This document shows positions 42,686-54,914 of a stretch of DNA of 64,000 nt, piece after piece. Position 1 is the stretch's first letter, and every line of letters starts with the position of its first letter. Source of the DNA: Sordaria brevicollis (taxonomy: Eukaryota; Ascomycota; Sordariomycetes; Sordariales; Sordariaceae); the NCBI GenBank assembly GCA_033439795.1, contig JAUTDP010000002.1, positions 2,852,001 through 2,916,000 on the forward strand. Reading direction: 5' to 3'. The notes under the pieces were generated by a model. It saw nothing but the letters and a program-made list of their open reading frames with translations, was not told the DNA's origin and made no database searches. A program made the translations under genes and the position numbers.

Positions 42686-44960
42686 ATGGGCTCTGTCGAC
42701 ACCACTCTCCCACACCCCTTCGATCCCCTCTCGCGGGAGGAGATCGAGAACACCATCTTCGCAGTCAAGAAGGTTCACGGCGATGTATACTTCAACGTTG
42801 TGTCTCTTCAAGAGCCTCGCAAGGCGGAGATGACAGCATGGCTCGAGGACCCCATCAATGCTCCCCGACCAAAGCGTCTCGCGGACGTCGTTGTCATTGC
42901 TCCCGGTGGAAAGGTATACGATGGTCTCGTAGATCCCGCCACGGGCCAGATTCTCTCATGGGAGTGGGCTGAAGGCCAGCAGCCGATTGTAAGTGTCTGT
43001 TCTTCCACTTTGAATATTCAAGCTGGCTAACACCACCGGGTAGATCACCATGGAAGAACTCCAGCTTGTCGAACACATTGTCCGCAAGGACCCCAAGGTC
43101 ATTGAGCAGTGCAAGATCAGCGGCATTCCCGAGGAGGACATGCACAAGGTGTACTGCGATCCCTGGACCATCGGCTATGACGAGCGTTTCGGCAGCTCAG
43201 TACGTCTCCAGCAGGCCCTCATGTACTACCGCCCCGAGCTCGACAACTGCCAGTACCAATATCCTCTCGACTTCTGCCCCATCTACGATGCCGACAAGCA
43301 GGAGATCATCGCCATCGACATTCCCAAGATCCGCCGGCCACTCAGCAAGGCTCCTGCGTTCGACTACCACCCAGCTGCCATCGAGGCTCGGGGCGGTTTC
43401 CGCAACAACCTGAAGCCCATCAACATCACCCAGCCTGAGGGAGTCTCCTTCAAGCTCAACGGCCGCGAGATTGAGTGGCAGAACTGGAAGTTCCATATCG
43501 GCTTCAACTACCGCGAGGGTATTGTGCTCAACAACATCACCTTCAACGACCAAGGCGAAGTCCGTCCCATCTTCTACCGCCTCTCCCTCGCCGAGATGGT
43601 CGTTCCCTACGGCAACCCCGAGCACCCTCACCAGCGCAAGCACGCTCTCGACCAGGGCGAGTACGGCGCCGGCTACATGACCAACTCGCTCTCCCTCGGA
43701 TGCGACTGCAAGGGCTCGATCCACTACCTGGACGCCGAGTTCCCTACGCGCGTGGGCGGCGTGCGCAAGATCAAGAACGCCATCTGCATCCACGAGGAGG
43801 ACGCGGGTATCCTGTTCAAGCACACCGACTTCCGCGACGACTCCGTCATCGTCACCCGCGGCCGCAAGCTCATCATCCAGCAGATCTTCACGGCCGCCAA
43901 CTACGAGTACGTTGTCGCCTGGACCTTCCACCAGGACGGCACCATCCAGCCCGAGATCAAGCTGACGGGCATCCTCAACACGTACGCCATGGACCCCGAG
44001 GAGGACACCCATGGCTGGGGCACCCAGGTCTACACGGGCGTCAACGCGCACAACCACCAGCACCTGTTCTGCCTGCGCATCGACGCCAACGTCGACGGGC
44101 CCAACAACACCGTGTACGTGACTGACGCCACGGCCGGCGAGGCGCCCGTCGGCAGCAAGGAGAACTTTTACGGCAACGCCTTTTACAACAAGCGCACCAA
44201 GCTGGCGACCACGGGCGAGGCCAAGACGGATTACATCGCCCAGACGTCGCGCACGTGGGAGATTTGCAACCCCAACAAGCTGAACCCGTACAGCAAGAAG
44301 CCCGTCAGCTACAAGCTGGTGAGCCGCGAGGTGCCTCCCTTGATGCCCAAGGAGGGCTCGTTGGTCTGGAAGCGTGCGGCGTTCGCTAGACACACGGTGC
44401 ATGTTACCAAGTGTAAGTTCCTCCCCCCCTTTTTTTGTTTTCCTCTCTCCCCCTTTTCCCCCTTTCCCCCCTTTCCCTATTCAGTTCCTCCCCTCCCGTC
44501 CAGCACCCTGACTAACTCTTCCTCAAAAACAGACCGCGACGACCAACTCTGGCCCGCCGGCCGGCACGTCCCCCAAACCTCCGGCGAGCCCTCTCGGGGT
44601 CTGCCCGAGTGGATCGGCGACGGCACCGAGTCCATCGACAACACCAACGTCGTGCTCTGGCACACCTTTGGCGTCACTCATTTCCCTTCTCCGGAAGATT
44701 TCCCTGTGATGCCTGCCGAGCCCATGACCTTGTTGCTCAGGCCGCGCAACTTCTTTGCCAGAAACCCGGTCTTGGATGTCCCGCCTAGCTACGCGAGCAC
44801 CCCGAGCCAGCTCCTGGCTAAGGGGCAGGGTGTGTATAATGCGGCGGATAAGTTGAGTAAGTTGGCTTTTGAGACGCCCGAGGGCGTGGATGGGGAGGGT
44901 GTGAGTGGTGCTGGTAATGGCGCGGGCGGTTCTTGCTGCAAGAGTGGTGGTTGCCAGTAA
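42686..44960 (+). CDS. Copper amine oxidase (TPQ-dependent)
   Basis: Exons 42686..42988, 43044..44412, 44533..44960; introns phase 0 (GTAAGT...GGGTAG) and phase 1 (GTAAGT, very pyrimidine-rich, CAG); 699 aa, normal for the family. Oxidises primary amines to aldehydes with release of ammonia and peroxide, letting fungi use amines as nitrogen source. The active-site AANYEYVVAW holds the Tyr (residue 388) that self-processes to topaquinone in the NY[D/E]Y consensus. Copper ligands are the H-x-H of AHNHQHLF and a late His in LWHTFGVTHFP. N-terminal N2/N3 domains precede (PHPFDPLSREEI). The C-terminus is Gly/Cys-rich (GGSCCKSGGCQ), an oddity of unknown meaning. Convergent with MGM101. Confidence 0.96.
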
Positions 44961-45578
44961 GAAATGACGGGCTTGCGGCTGTGTCGGGTTGAAGCTCCCT
45001 CGATATGAGTTGAATAGTTTGGGATTTTGTATGACGGGCGGCGTTTTCCTTGGATGGTCGAGTTTTGGATCTTCGTTTCTTGTACATTGTAACGCTTCTG
45101 TCGTTCTGTAGATTATCAACTTTGCTTCGTTTCTTCGCATGTTGCATGATAGCAGTTTGGAACTGCTCCTGAAGAGAAAAGGGACTTTTGCCCAAAGATG
45201 AGATTCCTATGAAAACCAGTAAACTCCTTGACGTATTTGTACATGTATACATGACATTCCCCTTCTATGTGTCCATCAGGCGTCCCCAGCATGTTGGCTT
45301 TTCCCAGAACCGATACACCCCAAACCATGAGGGTACATTTATCACCCAAATCTTGTACTCTAACACCGGATCGACCGTGATGGCAACCAAGAGGCTCTAT
45401 AACCCCCAAAGAAGGAAAGTATCCCTGTGCATCATGTCCAACAATGCCCATTGCCCGCTATCTTTCCCTCGGTCAATCCCTTGACACACTCTTCGTGGTT
45501 TTTACAAGAGTATGGTAGGAAACCAAACTAAATCAACCTCTCCAACTCTAACCTTTCTAATCCGTCATCTCAAGCTGC
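44961..45578. other. Convergent intergenic region
   Basis: 3' flanks of the amine oxidase and MGM101. Nothing else is seen. Confidence 0.4.
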
Positions 45579-46668
45579 TTATTTCTTAACAGCCTGGTAG
45601 GGATACCAAGGATCCGCGTCCTTGCGGCACCACACCTGCCTGCGCTTTTTATTGACAATGTGCTCGACCCAAATTTCATGCGCGTACTTCTTCTTAAACT
45701 CGCGGATGAAGCGAGGGTCCCACAGCTCTGAAGCAATGCCCAAGTCCTTGCAGCATCGTAGCAGGGCGTTGGACTTGCAGCCCTCTCCGGCGGTAGGTAT
45801 CGTCTCTTCGGAGAAGTATTGGCATTCTCCGCGGGCTTGGGCGACGAAGCTTTCCAACAAGAAAACTGTTAACCTAAGCTCTATAGAAGAAAGGACGTTG
45901 AAAAGCAGAGACGTAAACTTACCGACCACCAACAATCAACGCATACTCCCTCGTCACCACCTTCTCGCCCACCACCAACTCTCCCCTAGGCGCCAGTCCC
46001 CAACCGCCCGGTCCAAACGCTTGGTTCAGAATCCTGCGGTACTTGATCTCGGGCAGGTAGATGATTCCATCGGGTTTAACCTCCACATCCAGCGGGTCGA
46101 GCGGCTGCATCAGGATCTTGGCCACCTCCGGGCTGAAGGCCTCCGTCGACAAGCCGTGGTAGGACGAAGACCAGTCAATCGTCTGCTGACCCGCGTTGCC
46201 ATTTCCGTTGCCGTTCGAACCGCTGTTGGTCAAGGCAGCAGTGAAGGCCTGCGAGGGGGCGTTGCTCTTCTTGCCGGCGCCGTTGGGGGTAGGTATTTGC
46301 GCCGCGAGCTCGGGGTCGACGTCCTCGATGGTGGCGCCGGGAACTTGAGCTGCTTGAGGGTCGAGAACAACAGGCACGGGCGTCTCTTCGATTTCGGCTG
46401 CGGGACGAGCTTGGGGCGCAGGGGCGTAGGGCTTTGCGGAGGGAGTGGTCATGGACGGTTTGGCCGAAGAAGAAGAAGCGGGCGAGGTAACAGGTTTCCT
46501 GGCGCCCGTGGAAGGGGTGTATTGCTTGTTGGGCGTGTAAGTGCTGCCGGTTGCGGATTTGGGTCTGGAAGATGTGATGGGTCGTGACTGGAAGGCAGCA
46601 ATGATCTGGAGAGTGGAAGAGGGCGAGCGCAGAGGCCGGCACGCGGCCTGGAGAGCTTGAGAGCGCAT
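45579..46668 (-). CDS. MGM101: MGM101, mitochondrial genome maintenance protein
   Basis: Exons 46668..45923 and 45849..45579; intron 45850-45922 (GTAAGT...AAAG, phase 2); 338 aa (yeast 269). A Rad52-like single-strand annealing protein of mitochondrial nucleoids, needed for mtDNA recombination repair. The N-terminus is a basic, Ser-rich presequence ([15 protein letters not shown]), then a long Pro/Ser/Ala-rich disordered region. The conserved core spans the intron: [40 protein letters not shown], then [25 protein letters not shown] and [13 protein letters not shown], ending in a basic tail. Divergent from the biotin ligase gene. Confidence 0.96.
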
Positions 46669-48401
46669 CTTGGAGTTGTTCTTCGGTCGCTTGGTGGCTG
46701 TAGTTGTTCAGTCGCAAAGAGTGGTGAAACTAAGAGTTGCCCAGGGTTGGATTGAAAAGTTGATTCGAGATCGAGGTTGGCCCAAGTAGTGGCACTGGAC
46801 CCGTTGCTTTGGGCTTTCTTTTGCTTGCAGTGTTTCACGGTGAGTTGTTCCGGAGAAAGCAAGGGAATGGGAATCTGGATGGTAAACAAACTGAATGCGA
46901 CCTGCAGAAAATGGAGTGGACCGTGATTTGACGGCGGGGCGTTAAAAGCAGGCACGACGTAAGGACGACCCATGCAGAAGGGCTTGGCACAGAGCTGAGG
47001 AGCAGGAGGAGGAAGAAAATGCGGAGATTTCCACCAAAAAGTCAAACAGCTCCAGTTGGCTTCAATTCCCGAGGGACGGGAGCTTGGGCCATGTTGGAGT
47101 TAAATGTTAGTGCTGATATATCCAACCTGAACTACATAATTGAACAGTCACAACCTAAATGGCAGTGAACCTCCAAGGGCAAACACAATGACACCTCAAC
47201 ATGTGCACTTGGAAAGTGGAATTCATGACTAAAGTTCGTGAATCATATGGTTTTATTTTCTCTTTGTATTTCGGCTGATTCACAACCACAAACATCCGTT
47301 CAATCATGCATCCTTGGTGTCGGTGCGCTTATCGTTGCCCTGGAGTTTCCAACACTTCCTGAATCTCTCCATCTATCGTGAAGGGCATTCATGTGTTAGT
47401 AACCATGACTGGTGCTGTGTACGGTTTGAAGAGGTGATATTTAAACTTCACTTGCCTCGTTCTTGCACAATCTCCAGTCCTTCTTCTCATAGTAGCAGTC
47501 GGTCAACTTGGCATTTTCATCTGGATCAAGAGGACGGGTCAGAGACTGCCCTTCTATACCCCCCCCCCCCCCCCCCCCCCCCCCCAGAATCGATTATCTG
47601 CAGCCGAAGTGACAAAAATCCAGTCTTACCGGCGCATCCCGTGCTAAAGATTCGCTTGTCCCTGCACGCCGAAATAAATGTAAGCTTATCACTCAATATA
47701 GAAGGAACAGTCCGGACCTGCAGATGACCCCTCCCGCAAAAGGAGCCGGATAGAAAGTAGAAGGAGCCACTGACGAAGGAGTGTCCGGCAGGCGCCGCCG
47801 TACCTTCCATCCGGACTCCGCGGTTCGGGCTCGTCATTTTGTTGAGTGTTGGGGGAGCAACTAGGTCGAAGCGGCAGACCACACAAACAAAAACAAATTC
47901 TTCTTACCACTCATCCGGCTCGTCATCTTGCTGACTGGCACCACCACCACCAGCAGCACTCGCAGGCGGTCTTTGCTCGGGCATCTTGTCGTTGTTGGCC
48001 ATCGTCGACGAATCGCTTTTGCCTTCTCCTCCGTCTTCGTTTTCAGTATCGGTTGTACGCGTCTCTCCGCTGGTGTAAGTCTAAGTCGCGCTCAGTTCGT
48101 GTTCAGATTTGTCGTCTGGGTACCTACCTCTAGCTTTGGTGAGCTGAAAGGCACAGTCACAGCATAAGAGAAGGGCGCAGGCAGCCCTGAAAACAGCCCA
48201 CTAACAGCGCCAGCAGGAACCCCAATAGTTCCCACGACACTATCCCCTAGGGACCCTAACCTCTCCCGTCCCTCATTCACCTCCAAGCATCACAACAGAG
48301 CATCATCTGGCAAGCAACTATATATCACCATCCTCCAAAATAGCATCACAACAGTTCGAACAAAACCAAGAACTCACTTTTCGCTTGTATTCACCGCAAG
48401 C
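46669..48401. other. Divergent promoter region, MGM101 / biotin ligase
   Basis: No gene supported. Contains a 27-nt poly-C run and a short homopurine/pyrimidine environment. Confidence 0.5.
47559..47585. repeat. Homopolymer run of 27 C
   Basis: Uninterrupted C from 47559 to 47585; the opposite strand is a 27-G tract able to form G-quadruplexes. Length may be polymorphic or affected by sequencing. Confidence 0.85.
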
Positions 48402-50693
48402 ATGGCCACCGCTCCAAAGACAGAGCAGCGGGTGCTCAACATCCATGTTTACTCAGGTAAGGCCACCCACCACCCTCTGAGCCCAGTCTGAGATCTCTCG
48501 ACTCATTTGACTAACGTCTTTTATAGATAAAGGAGTCACACGGAAAGCACTTCGCCAGTGTGTCGATTCACTGAAGCGTCTCGCTGGACCTAACTATGCC
48601 GTGGGTCTTATCACAGATCGCACACTAATGTCACAGCCATGGGCGTCAACTTGTGCTTTGATGGTTTTTCCAGGTGGCCGCGACCTCGACTTCTGTAGGG
48701 GTCTCAACGGCGCTGGTAACCGTGCCATCATCGACTACGTCCGCAACGGCGGAGCTTACCTGGGCTTCTGTGCCGGAGGATACTATGGCAGCGCCCAGTG
48801 CTGGTTCGAAATGGAGGGACCAAACATGGACGTCAAAGGCCCGCGGGAGCTGGCTTTTTACCCAGGCACCTGCGCTGGTCCCGCCTTCAAGGGATTCCAG
48901 TACGATAGTGAGGCGGGCGCAAAGGCTGCCTCACTTCGCATCAGGAAGCAGGCATTTGCCAATAGTCACGCGCTCCCTGATGTCTTCAAATCCTACTACA
49001 ATGGAGGCGGAGTCTTTGTAGGCGCCGAGAACATGGAAGTCCACGGAGTCGAAATTCTTGCAGACTACGCAGATGATATCGATGTCTCGACCGGCAACTC
49101 GCAGGCTGCAGTCGTCTTCTGCAAGGTTGGCAAGGGCAGAGCCATCCTCACTGGACCGCATCCCGAGTAAGCCGCAGACTTTGAACCACGTTTGAAACAC
49201 TCTGCTAACTCATTTCCAGATTTTCTGGCACGTCTTTGTACCCCAAAACTGATATTCCCGGTTACGACAAGCTCGTAGAGGAGGTAACAGCTGACGAAAG
49301 CGCTCGACTGGATTTTCTGGCAGCGTGCCTTGGCAAGCTGGGACTCTCCCTCCCATCCAAGGAAGCATGGGGTGATGTTCCCCAGCCTACAAACATGCTA
49401 GAGCTCTTCTGCTCTGAGGATGATATCGCCCCCCTCCTGAACCGATTCACTTGGAAATATGCCGTTGCAACAAATGGAGACGCCTGGTTTGAACCTCAAC
49501 CCGGACAAAATGTGTTCCATCTCGAGTGGACCGTTGACGGCTCATGGTCAAACGACTACGACATACCCAACTATCACGACAAGCCCGTCTACCGCATCAA
49601 TGTTGGGTCTAAGATGACAGGCATGGAGTTGGAAAGCCCGGAAAGACGCTTCAGTTACGACATCTTCTCCGCCAGCTTACAGGAATTTAGGAGGCTTGAG
49701 TTAGACTCTAAGGTCACCACATGGAAGGAGGCTCTGGGCACACATGGCAGGTGCCCAACGCTGAGATGGGGAGATTACTTGATGTGTGGAGAGACTGTTA
49801 CGAGTACTAATACCATTCTGTCAGGGTAAGAGGGAATCTGCTGGTTTACATACGGCCATTTACTGATACTGTGCTACAGCAACCCTGGTTTTGTTGCCAA
49901 CCTAGAATCTGGCTTCACATTTACCGCCACTCGCCAGGTGGCGGGTCGCGGACGTGGTGACAATACCTGGGTCTCTCCCCCAGGGTGTTTGATAATGTCA
50001 ACAGTCATCAATCTCGAGGCAGGCACGCGCTTGCCGTACTTCATGAATCACGTCGCAGCAATTGCCATTGTGGAGGCAATCAAAGGCTATGATCATACCT
50101 ATGATGTCTACCAAAAGTTGGATGTCAAGATCAAATGGCCCAACGACGTCTACGTTCGTGACCCCAGCAAGCCCGATGAACCGGCGTACGTCAAAGTATG
50201 CGGCATTCTGGGGCAATGCTCCTACAATCAACGTGCTTCAAAACTCCAAATAGTTCTTGGCATAGGCATCAACACGAACAACGCGCAACCTACGACCAGT
50301 CTCGATGCCCTTCTGAAATGGACTGCTAGCCTTCTGGGAGGTGATAAGACACCCCCACCGCCATTCAAGATCGAGCGCTTGGTGGCTAGAATTCTCACCT
50401 GTCTCGAGATTCTCTGCGATCACTTCGTTAGAGAGGGATTCTCGGAGGAGCTCGAGGAATTATACTACAAACACTGGCTACACACCAACCAGATTGTCAC
50501 TCTCGAGGACGAAGACGGTGTCAAGGCTCGCGTGGTGGGTATCACCAGAGACGAAGGCCAACTAGTTGTCGAGGAGGTGATTGAGGACGGCATCGAGCTC
50601 AACTCGTGGAAAGCAACGGGCACCATGTTCCAACTGCACACCGACCACAACGGATTCGACTACTGGAGGGGCTTAATTAAGAAGAAGGTCTAG
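48402..50693 (+). CDS. BPL1: Biotin--protein ligase
   Basis: Exons 48402..48456, 48527..49166, 49220..49825, 49880..50693; introns phase 1, 2 and 2 with GTAAG donors and CTAAC branches; 704 aa. Activates biotin with ATP and attaches it to acetyl-CoA and pyruvate carboxylases. The N-terminal about 250 residues are the eukaryotic BPL_N glutamine-amidotransferase-like domain (LMVFPGGRDLDFC, GGAYLGFCAGGYYGS). The catalytic C-terminal domain has TSTNT, then TRQVAGRGRGDNTWVSPPGC (biotinyl-AMP loop), KIKWPNDVYV with the key Lys, KVCGILGQC and VLGIGINTNN. The SH3-like end follows. Length matches yeast Bpl1 (690). Confidence 0.96.
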
Positions 50694-50774
50694 AGGAACC
50701 CCTCCCGCATTTCCCCCCTGGTTTCGACTTTCGAATGCTATATAATCACATTGTCTCCTCCAACATTCGTGCCA

Positions 50775-51014
50775 ATGCGTGTAGACTTTGCTCGTCCCGG
50801 GGTGATTCCTGAGCCAGAGACACGTCGTCCTAGCCAGGCGGTTTTAGCGTTGCGCTCCATCCTCGTGAAGGATCTCGAGTTGAGGAGCGGTCAAAAGCCG
50901 CCGATTCCAAGTATCACCAACACCTCGTTGAGCGGAACCAACCACATTCCGCACCTTGGCTACTGGCGTGAAGGATGGGCCAACTGGAAGTCCTTTGATG
51001 CCTTGCTGCAGTGA
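50775..51014 (+). CDS. Small ORF downstream of biotin ligase
   Basis: ATG at 50775, 79 aa, only 81 bases after the biotin ligase stop. Composition looks coding: MRVDFARPGVIPEPET, then a helix (SQAVLALRSILVKDLELRS) and an aromatic end (HLGYWREGWANWKSFDALLQ). No family is recognised. It could be a separate short gene, a second cistron on the ligase transcript, or chance. Confidence 0.35.
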   Translation: MRVDFARPGVIPEPETRRPSQAVLALRSILVKDLELRSGQKPPIPSITNTSLSGTNHIPHLGYWREGWANWKSFDALLQ

Positions 51015-52189
51015 AGAGAAGGTCTAGCTCAAGAATCACGCTTAGTGGGTGACTGAAATTTTTGTCCTGTTTCCGGGAGTATTATGGCTTTCTATTTCAT
51101 TTGTTCTACAGGTCTGATCATTTCTGGTTGATTTTTCCTCGCGAATAACACAGCGAGAGGGGATATATACGGAGTTGGTACATGAGCATTCTCCCATTAT
51201 CTTGCTGGATGTTCGAATTTTCTGGATGATTTACTCTCGGGAATGATCAGGGGAAAATGGTATGAAGAAATGAGTTGGTACATGAGCGTTCGCAATAAGG
51301 GCTCGGTTGGAGATTTGTAGACACTGGATATCTCTACCGTTGGGAGTTATCATTGTCACTGTTGTATTGTAAGTATATGTATATTAAACTCCAGCTGTTG
51401 AACAGCGTTCATAGGTCACTTTCACCTGAGTGTCTTCGAGATCCTCTTTTCGGAGAATCACGAGAGACTGCAGTGGAAGAAAGATAGGACTCGAAATAGC
51501 TCAATTGCAGGCATAGTCCACTCATACTTCAGCGTTCCAAAATTTCTTTTCAAGTGTTTATTGTTGTACAAAAGTGATAGAATTACACGGGAAAGGGCTT
51601 AAGCAACCCTTCCAATATCTCTCTCGTCGCTATGAATATGCAGAATCGACAACATCCATCCATCCATCCATCCACCCATCCATCCGGCACCTTTTGTCTT
51701 TTTTGCCGAACCCTAGATGTAGTACCCTTCCTAACCGCGAACGCCAGGCCTGCCGAAGTCGAGTGAAGAGGTTTTGTGTTTTGATATATGTGAGTTTTTC
51801 TTTTGTACAAGTTGGGGCTTGGAGAATAGGTGGTGATGTTGCGTTGGTTGGACCAGATGCATAGACACCGCGGTGATGTCCCTTTTGACTCGTTGATCAC
51901 CCATGCCTAGGTCCGACGAAAAATTATCGAAGGCGACATTGACCATGGGGGAGCGGGTAGAAGCATTGTCATCGTTTGCTGGTCGTCTCTTTCTTGTTGC
52001 CCCTCAGATCGGATCACCGTATCAAGGGAGAAGGAGGTGTCGACCATGTCCCATCTTCCCCAACGTCGGCCACCAACCAAGGCGCCATCACCAACATCCC
52101 CCTCCGGAGAAAGAGACTTTCTCGCATTTCCCATTTCCCCCTTTCTCTCGGGACCCTGTGTCTCATCATGCCTTCGGGGCGCATGACGA
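51015..52189. other. Convergent intergenic region
   Basis: Holds a CATC microsatellite at about 51654-51686. Otherwise nothing is supported between the biotin ligase side and the 3' end of TIM16. Confidence 0.5.
51654..51686. repeat. CATC tetranucleotide microsatellite
   Basis: About eight CATC units with one CACC interruption. Confidence 0.8.
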
Positions 52190-52799
52190 TCACCGATCCT
52201 TATAGATCTTGGGGTTCCACCCCTCCTTGACCTCCTCCTCCGCCTGCTTCTGCTCCATCTTGGGCTTAATCTCGGCCTCCAAACGCTCGCGCGCCCGGAC
52301 AATCTTGCTCTGCAGGTAGAAAGAACCGCCCTTTTCCGGGTCGTTGGCGTCAAACAACCGCTTGAACCGCTCCATCACCTCCTCCATGTTTGCCGAAGCG
52401 CCGTCGGTTGGCTTGTTGACGTTGAGAATCTTGCACGCCTCGTCCAGGGTCATGCCGTTGGTCAGGCTCGCGCGGCCCGAGGCGGCGTTGCCATTCTTTT
52501 GCTGCGCACGCTGGTACTGGGAGGAGGCGGCGGCTTGCTTGTAGGCTTCGGCGAAGGCGCGGCCCAAAACGCGGGAGCCGACGACGACTACTTGGGTGAT
52601 GAGACGGTAGGCCTAGGGAAACAGGAAGGGTTAGTGTTGGTTGCATGGGTTGTGCGAGGTAGGCGAGTTCGAGTCCAAGTGCAAAAGACCGGGAACTCAG
52701 AGTTGCGCATGACATGACATGACATGGAGCAAGTAAGCAAGACAATGCGGCGGCGCAACTTTGTTTTCTAAACCAGGGAGAATGATGAAGGCATACCAT
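52190..52799 (-). CDS. PAM16: TIM16/PAM16, presequence translocase motor subunit
   Basis: Exons 52799..52797 (just the ATG) and 52612..52190; intron 52613-52796 (GTATGC...CCTAG, phase 0); 141 aa, the normal size. Pam16 is a J-like protein that holds Pam18 on the TIM23 motor at the matrix side of the inner mitochondrial membrane. The spliced start is MAYRLITQVVVVGSRVLGRA, matching the family hydrophobic N-terminus, followed by FAEAYKQAAA. The J-like core is MTLDEACKILNV, then MERFKRLFDANDPEKGGSFY with the DANDPEKGGSFYLQSK signature (in place of HPD). The start-codon-only exon is required: no other ATG precedes AYRLI in frame. Divergent from YIP1. Confidence 0.93.
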
Positions 52800-53841
52800 T
52801 GTGACTTTATATGAAGAAGCAGGTAAAAGAAGAAGAAAAGGCTGGCCGCCGAAGTGGCTAGCAAATGGGACACCGGGTTTGTTTTGGGAAGGGCCGGCCT
52901 GGTGTGGTTGCGCGGATACAGAGGACGGGAACTGGAGTCTCGGGGAGGATGCCGTAACACGGATGGAGATGGAGATCAATCGATGGATAACGAACCGTCC
53001 AAACCTAAAGTCCACACTGGAAGCCGATAACGACGGCGCCGCCAGAGAGCGAACTTCCAAAAAAATTGAGCCGGACCGCCGATTGCCGGGAAATTCTTCG
53101 GCAAGGTCTTGGCGTTCTTCCGGCAAGCCGCCGTCAAGGTAGGTTGTACAACCTAAGCGTGCTTGTTGCCTGCCCGCCCGTTCCTATGCTGGCTGGCCGC
53201 TGGCCTGTCGATGACATGGGCTCCCGTCCTCGCTGCTGCAAGCCTGCACGTTGCAACGGGTGTGACGACTGACGCCGGGAAAGTGCGATTTGGACGGCCG
53301 GGGATGACGCCTGAGGCACCAACCCACCGTAGCCTCCACTCCCACAGGGGCCTGGACCACTGAACCACAGCGCTTGAGCACTGTAGAGGAACACGCCAAC
53401 CGTTTCAAGAGGGAAGCTTCCACCACGACTTGACACGAATTGACATCTGAAAAGGAAGCACCAACCAAACATCATCACCACTCTTTTGACTTGCCGTGGA
53501 CACATTTTACTGTCACCACGCTCGTTCATCCGCGATCCTTCATCATCGAATCGATTTCCAATCACGCACCCGTCACGACGTCTTTCCAACCCACGGCGAA
53601 CGTGCGAATTGATAACGACGCTCAGGTGCAGCAGCTGTTGACTTGACAGTTTGCGCCTACGTCAGCTACGTACTACTCTACGTGCTTGGTCTCGCGGTAG
53701 CATCAGCCCCTGGACCTCGAACTCCAAATTCCCACCCCTTGTTGACGATCGGGGAAACGAAGACGACGACAACCACCACAGCACTCCCTCACATACGAGA
53801 GCGGACGACATCATCAACATCACATCACCAATAAGAAAACA
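52800..53841. other. Divergent promoter region, TIM16 / YIP1
   Basis: About 1 kb shared upstream region. No gene is supported. Confidence 0.5.
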
Positions 53842-54914
53842 ATGTCGCAATACTACGGCGCACCGCCAAACCAGGGAGGTTACGCCCCCTCCAACGCCCA
53901 GAACCTGCAGTTCTACCCCTCCTCATACACACAGCCCGTGTCCGGCCACGCGACACCCTCACAAGCAGCATACGGCTACGGCGGGCCTTCTTCATCTGGC
54001 GGCTATGGCGTAGGAACCGGCGGCGGTTTCTCCTCGGGATTCGGCGGTGTTGGCGGCGCGACCGGCGTGTCGGGTCGCATGGGCGAGCAGGGAGGACTGA
54101 GGACTGGATGGCTGGCGGCCTTTTCGACGGAAGGATACGAGGGCGAGCCTCCCCTGCTGGAGGAGCTGGGTGTTAACTTTGGACATATTCGATCAAAGGT
54201 ATGTTCTTACTCTTCCTTACCTTTCCCAACATTACCTCCGACCAGGAAGCTAACAAACACCAGACCCTAGCAGTCCTCAACCCTTTCGGCCGCATCGACC
54301 AACACCTAATGGACGACTCTGACATGGCCGGCCCCGTCCTCTTCTTCTTCCTCATGGGCACCTTCCTCTTGCTCTCCGGCCGCGTCCACTTCGGCTACAT
54401 CTACGGTCTGGCCCTGTTCGGGTCAATCAGCTTGCACGTCATCCTGTCCCTAATGGCTCCATCCGCCGGCAGCCCCTCCGGTCCTAATGCTCCCGGTTCT
54501 GTTCCTGGCAACCCAGCAGCTCAAGGCGGCTACTCCGCCTATCCCAACCCATCCGCCACCTCCGTCTCTTCCTCCTCCGTCGCCGACCACAACAATTCTG
54601 GCCCTTCAACTTTGACTTTTGCCCGCTCCGCCTCGGTGCTGGGTTACTGCCTCTTGCCTCTTGTGGCGACTAGCTTGGTGGGCATCGTGATGCCGATGGA
54701 CACGCCCCTTGGAATCGTTTTGACTAGTGGTGCGATTCTGTGGTCGACGTACTCGGCCAGCGGCATCTTTTGCGCGGTGTCGAGGATGAGGAGCATGCGC
54801 GCCCTGGTGGCGTACCCTCTGGCGCTGTTTTATGTGGGTTTCGGTATCATGAGCGTGTTTAGTAGCAAGGGGAGCGGGAGCTTTGCCAAGGTTGCGGCGG
54901 CTTCGGCGTTGTAA
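53842..54914 (+). CDS. YIP1: YIP1-family Golgi/ER membrane protein
   Basis: Exons 53842..54198 and 54264..54914; intron 54199-54263 (GTATGT, GCTAAC, CCAG; phase 0); 335 aa. Yip1/YIPF5 binds Ypt/Rab GTPases and Yif1 and acts in COPII vesicle formation. The N-terminus is a Gly/Tyr/Gln-rich cytosolic tail. The conserved block spans the splice: PPLLEELGVNFGHIRSK then TLAVLNPFGRID, followed by DDSDMAGPVLFFFLMG and LLLSGRVHFGYIYG (signature), and five hydrophobic segments. A disordered insertion (about residues 193-240; PSGPNAPGSVPG) lies between transmembrane segments, longer than in yeast. Convergent with RCC1. Confidence 0.94.

Noticed and set aside
43197..44402. 401-codon open frame antisense to the amine oxidase
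   Set aside because: A shadow of the C-rich third positions of the real gene; no start context and no family.
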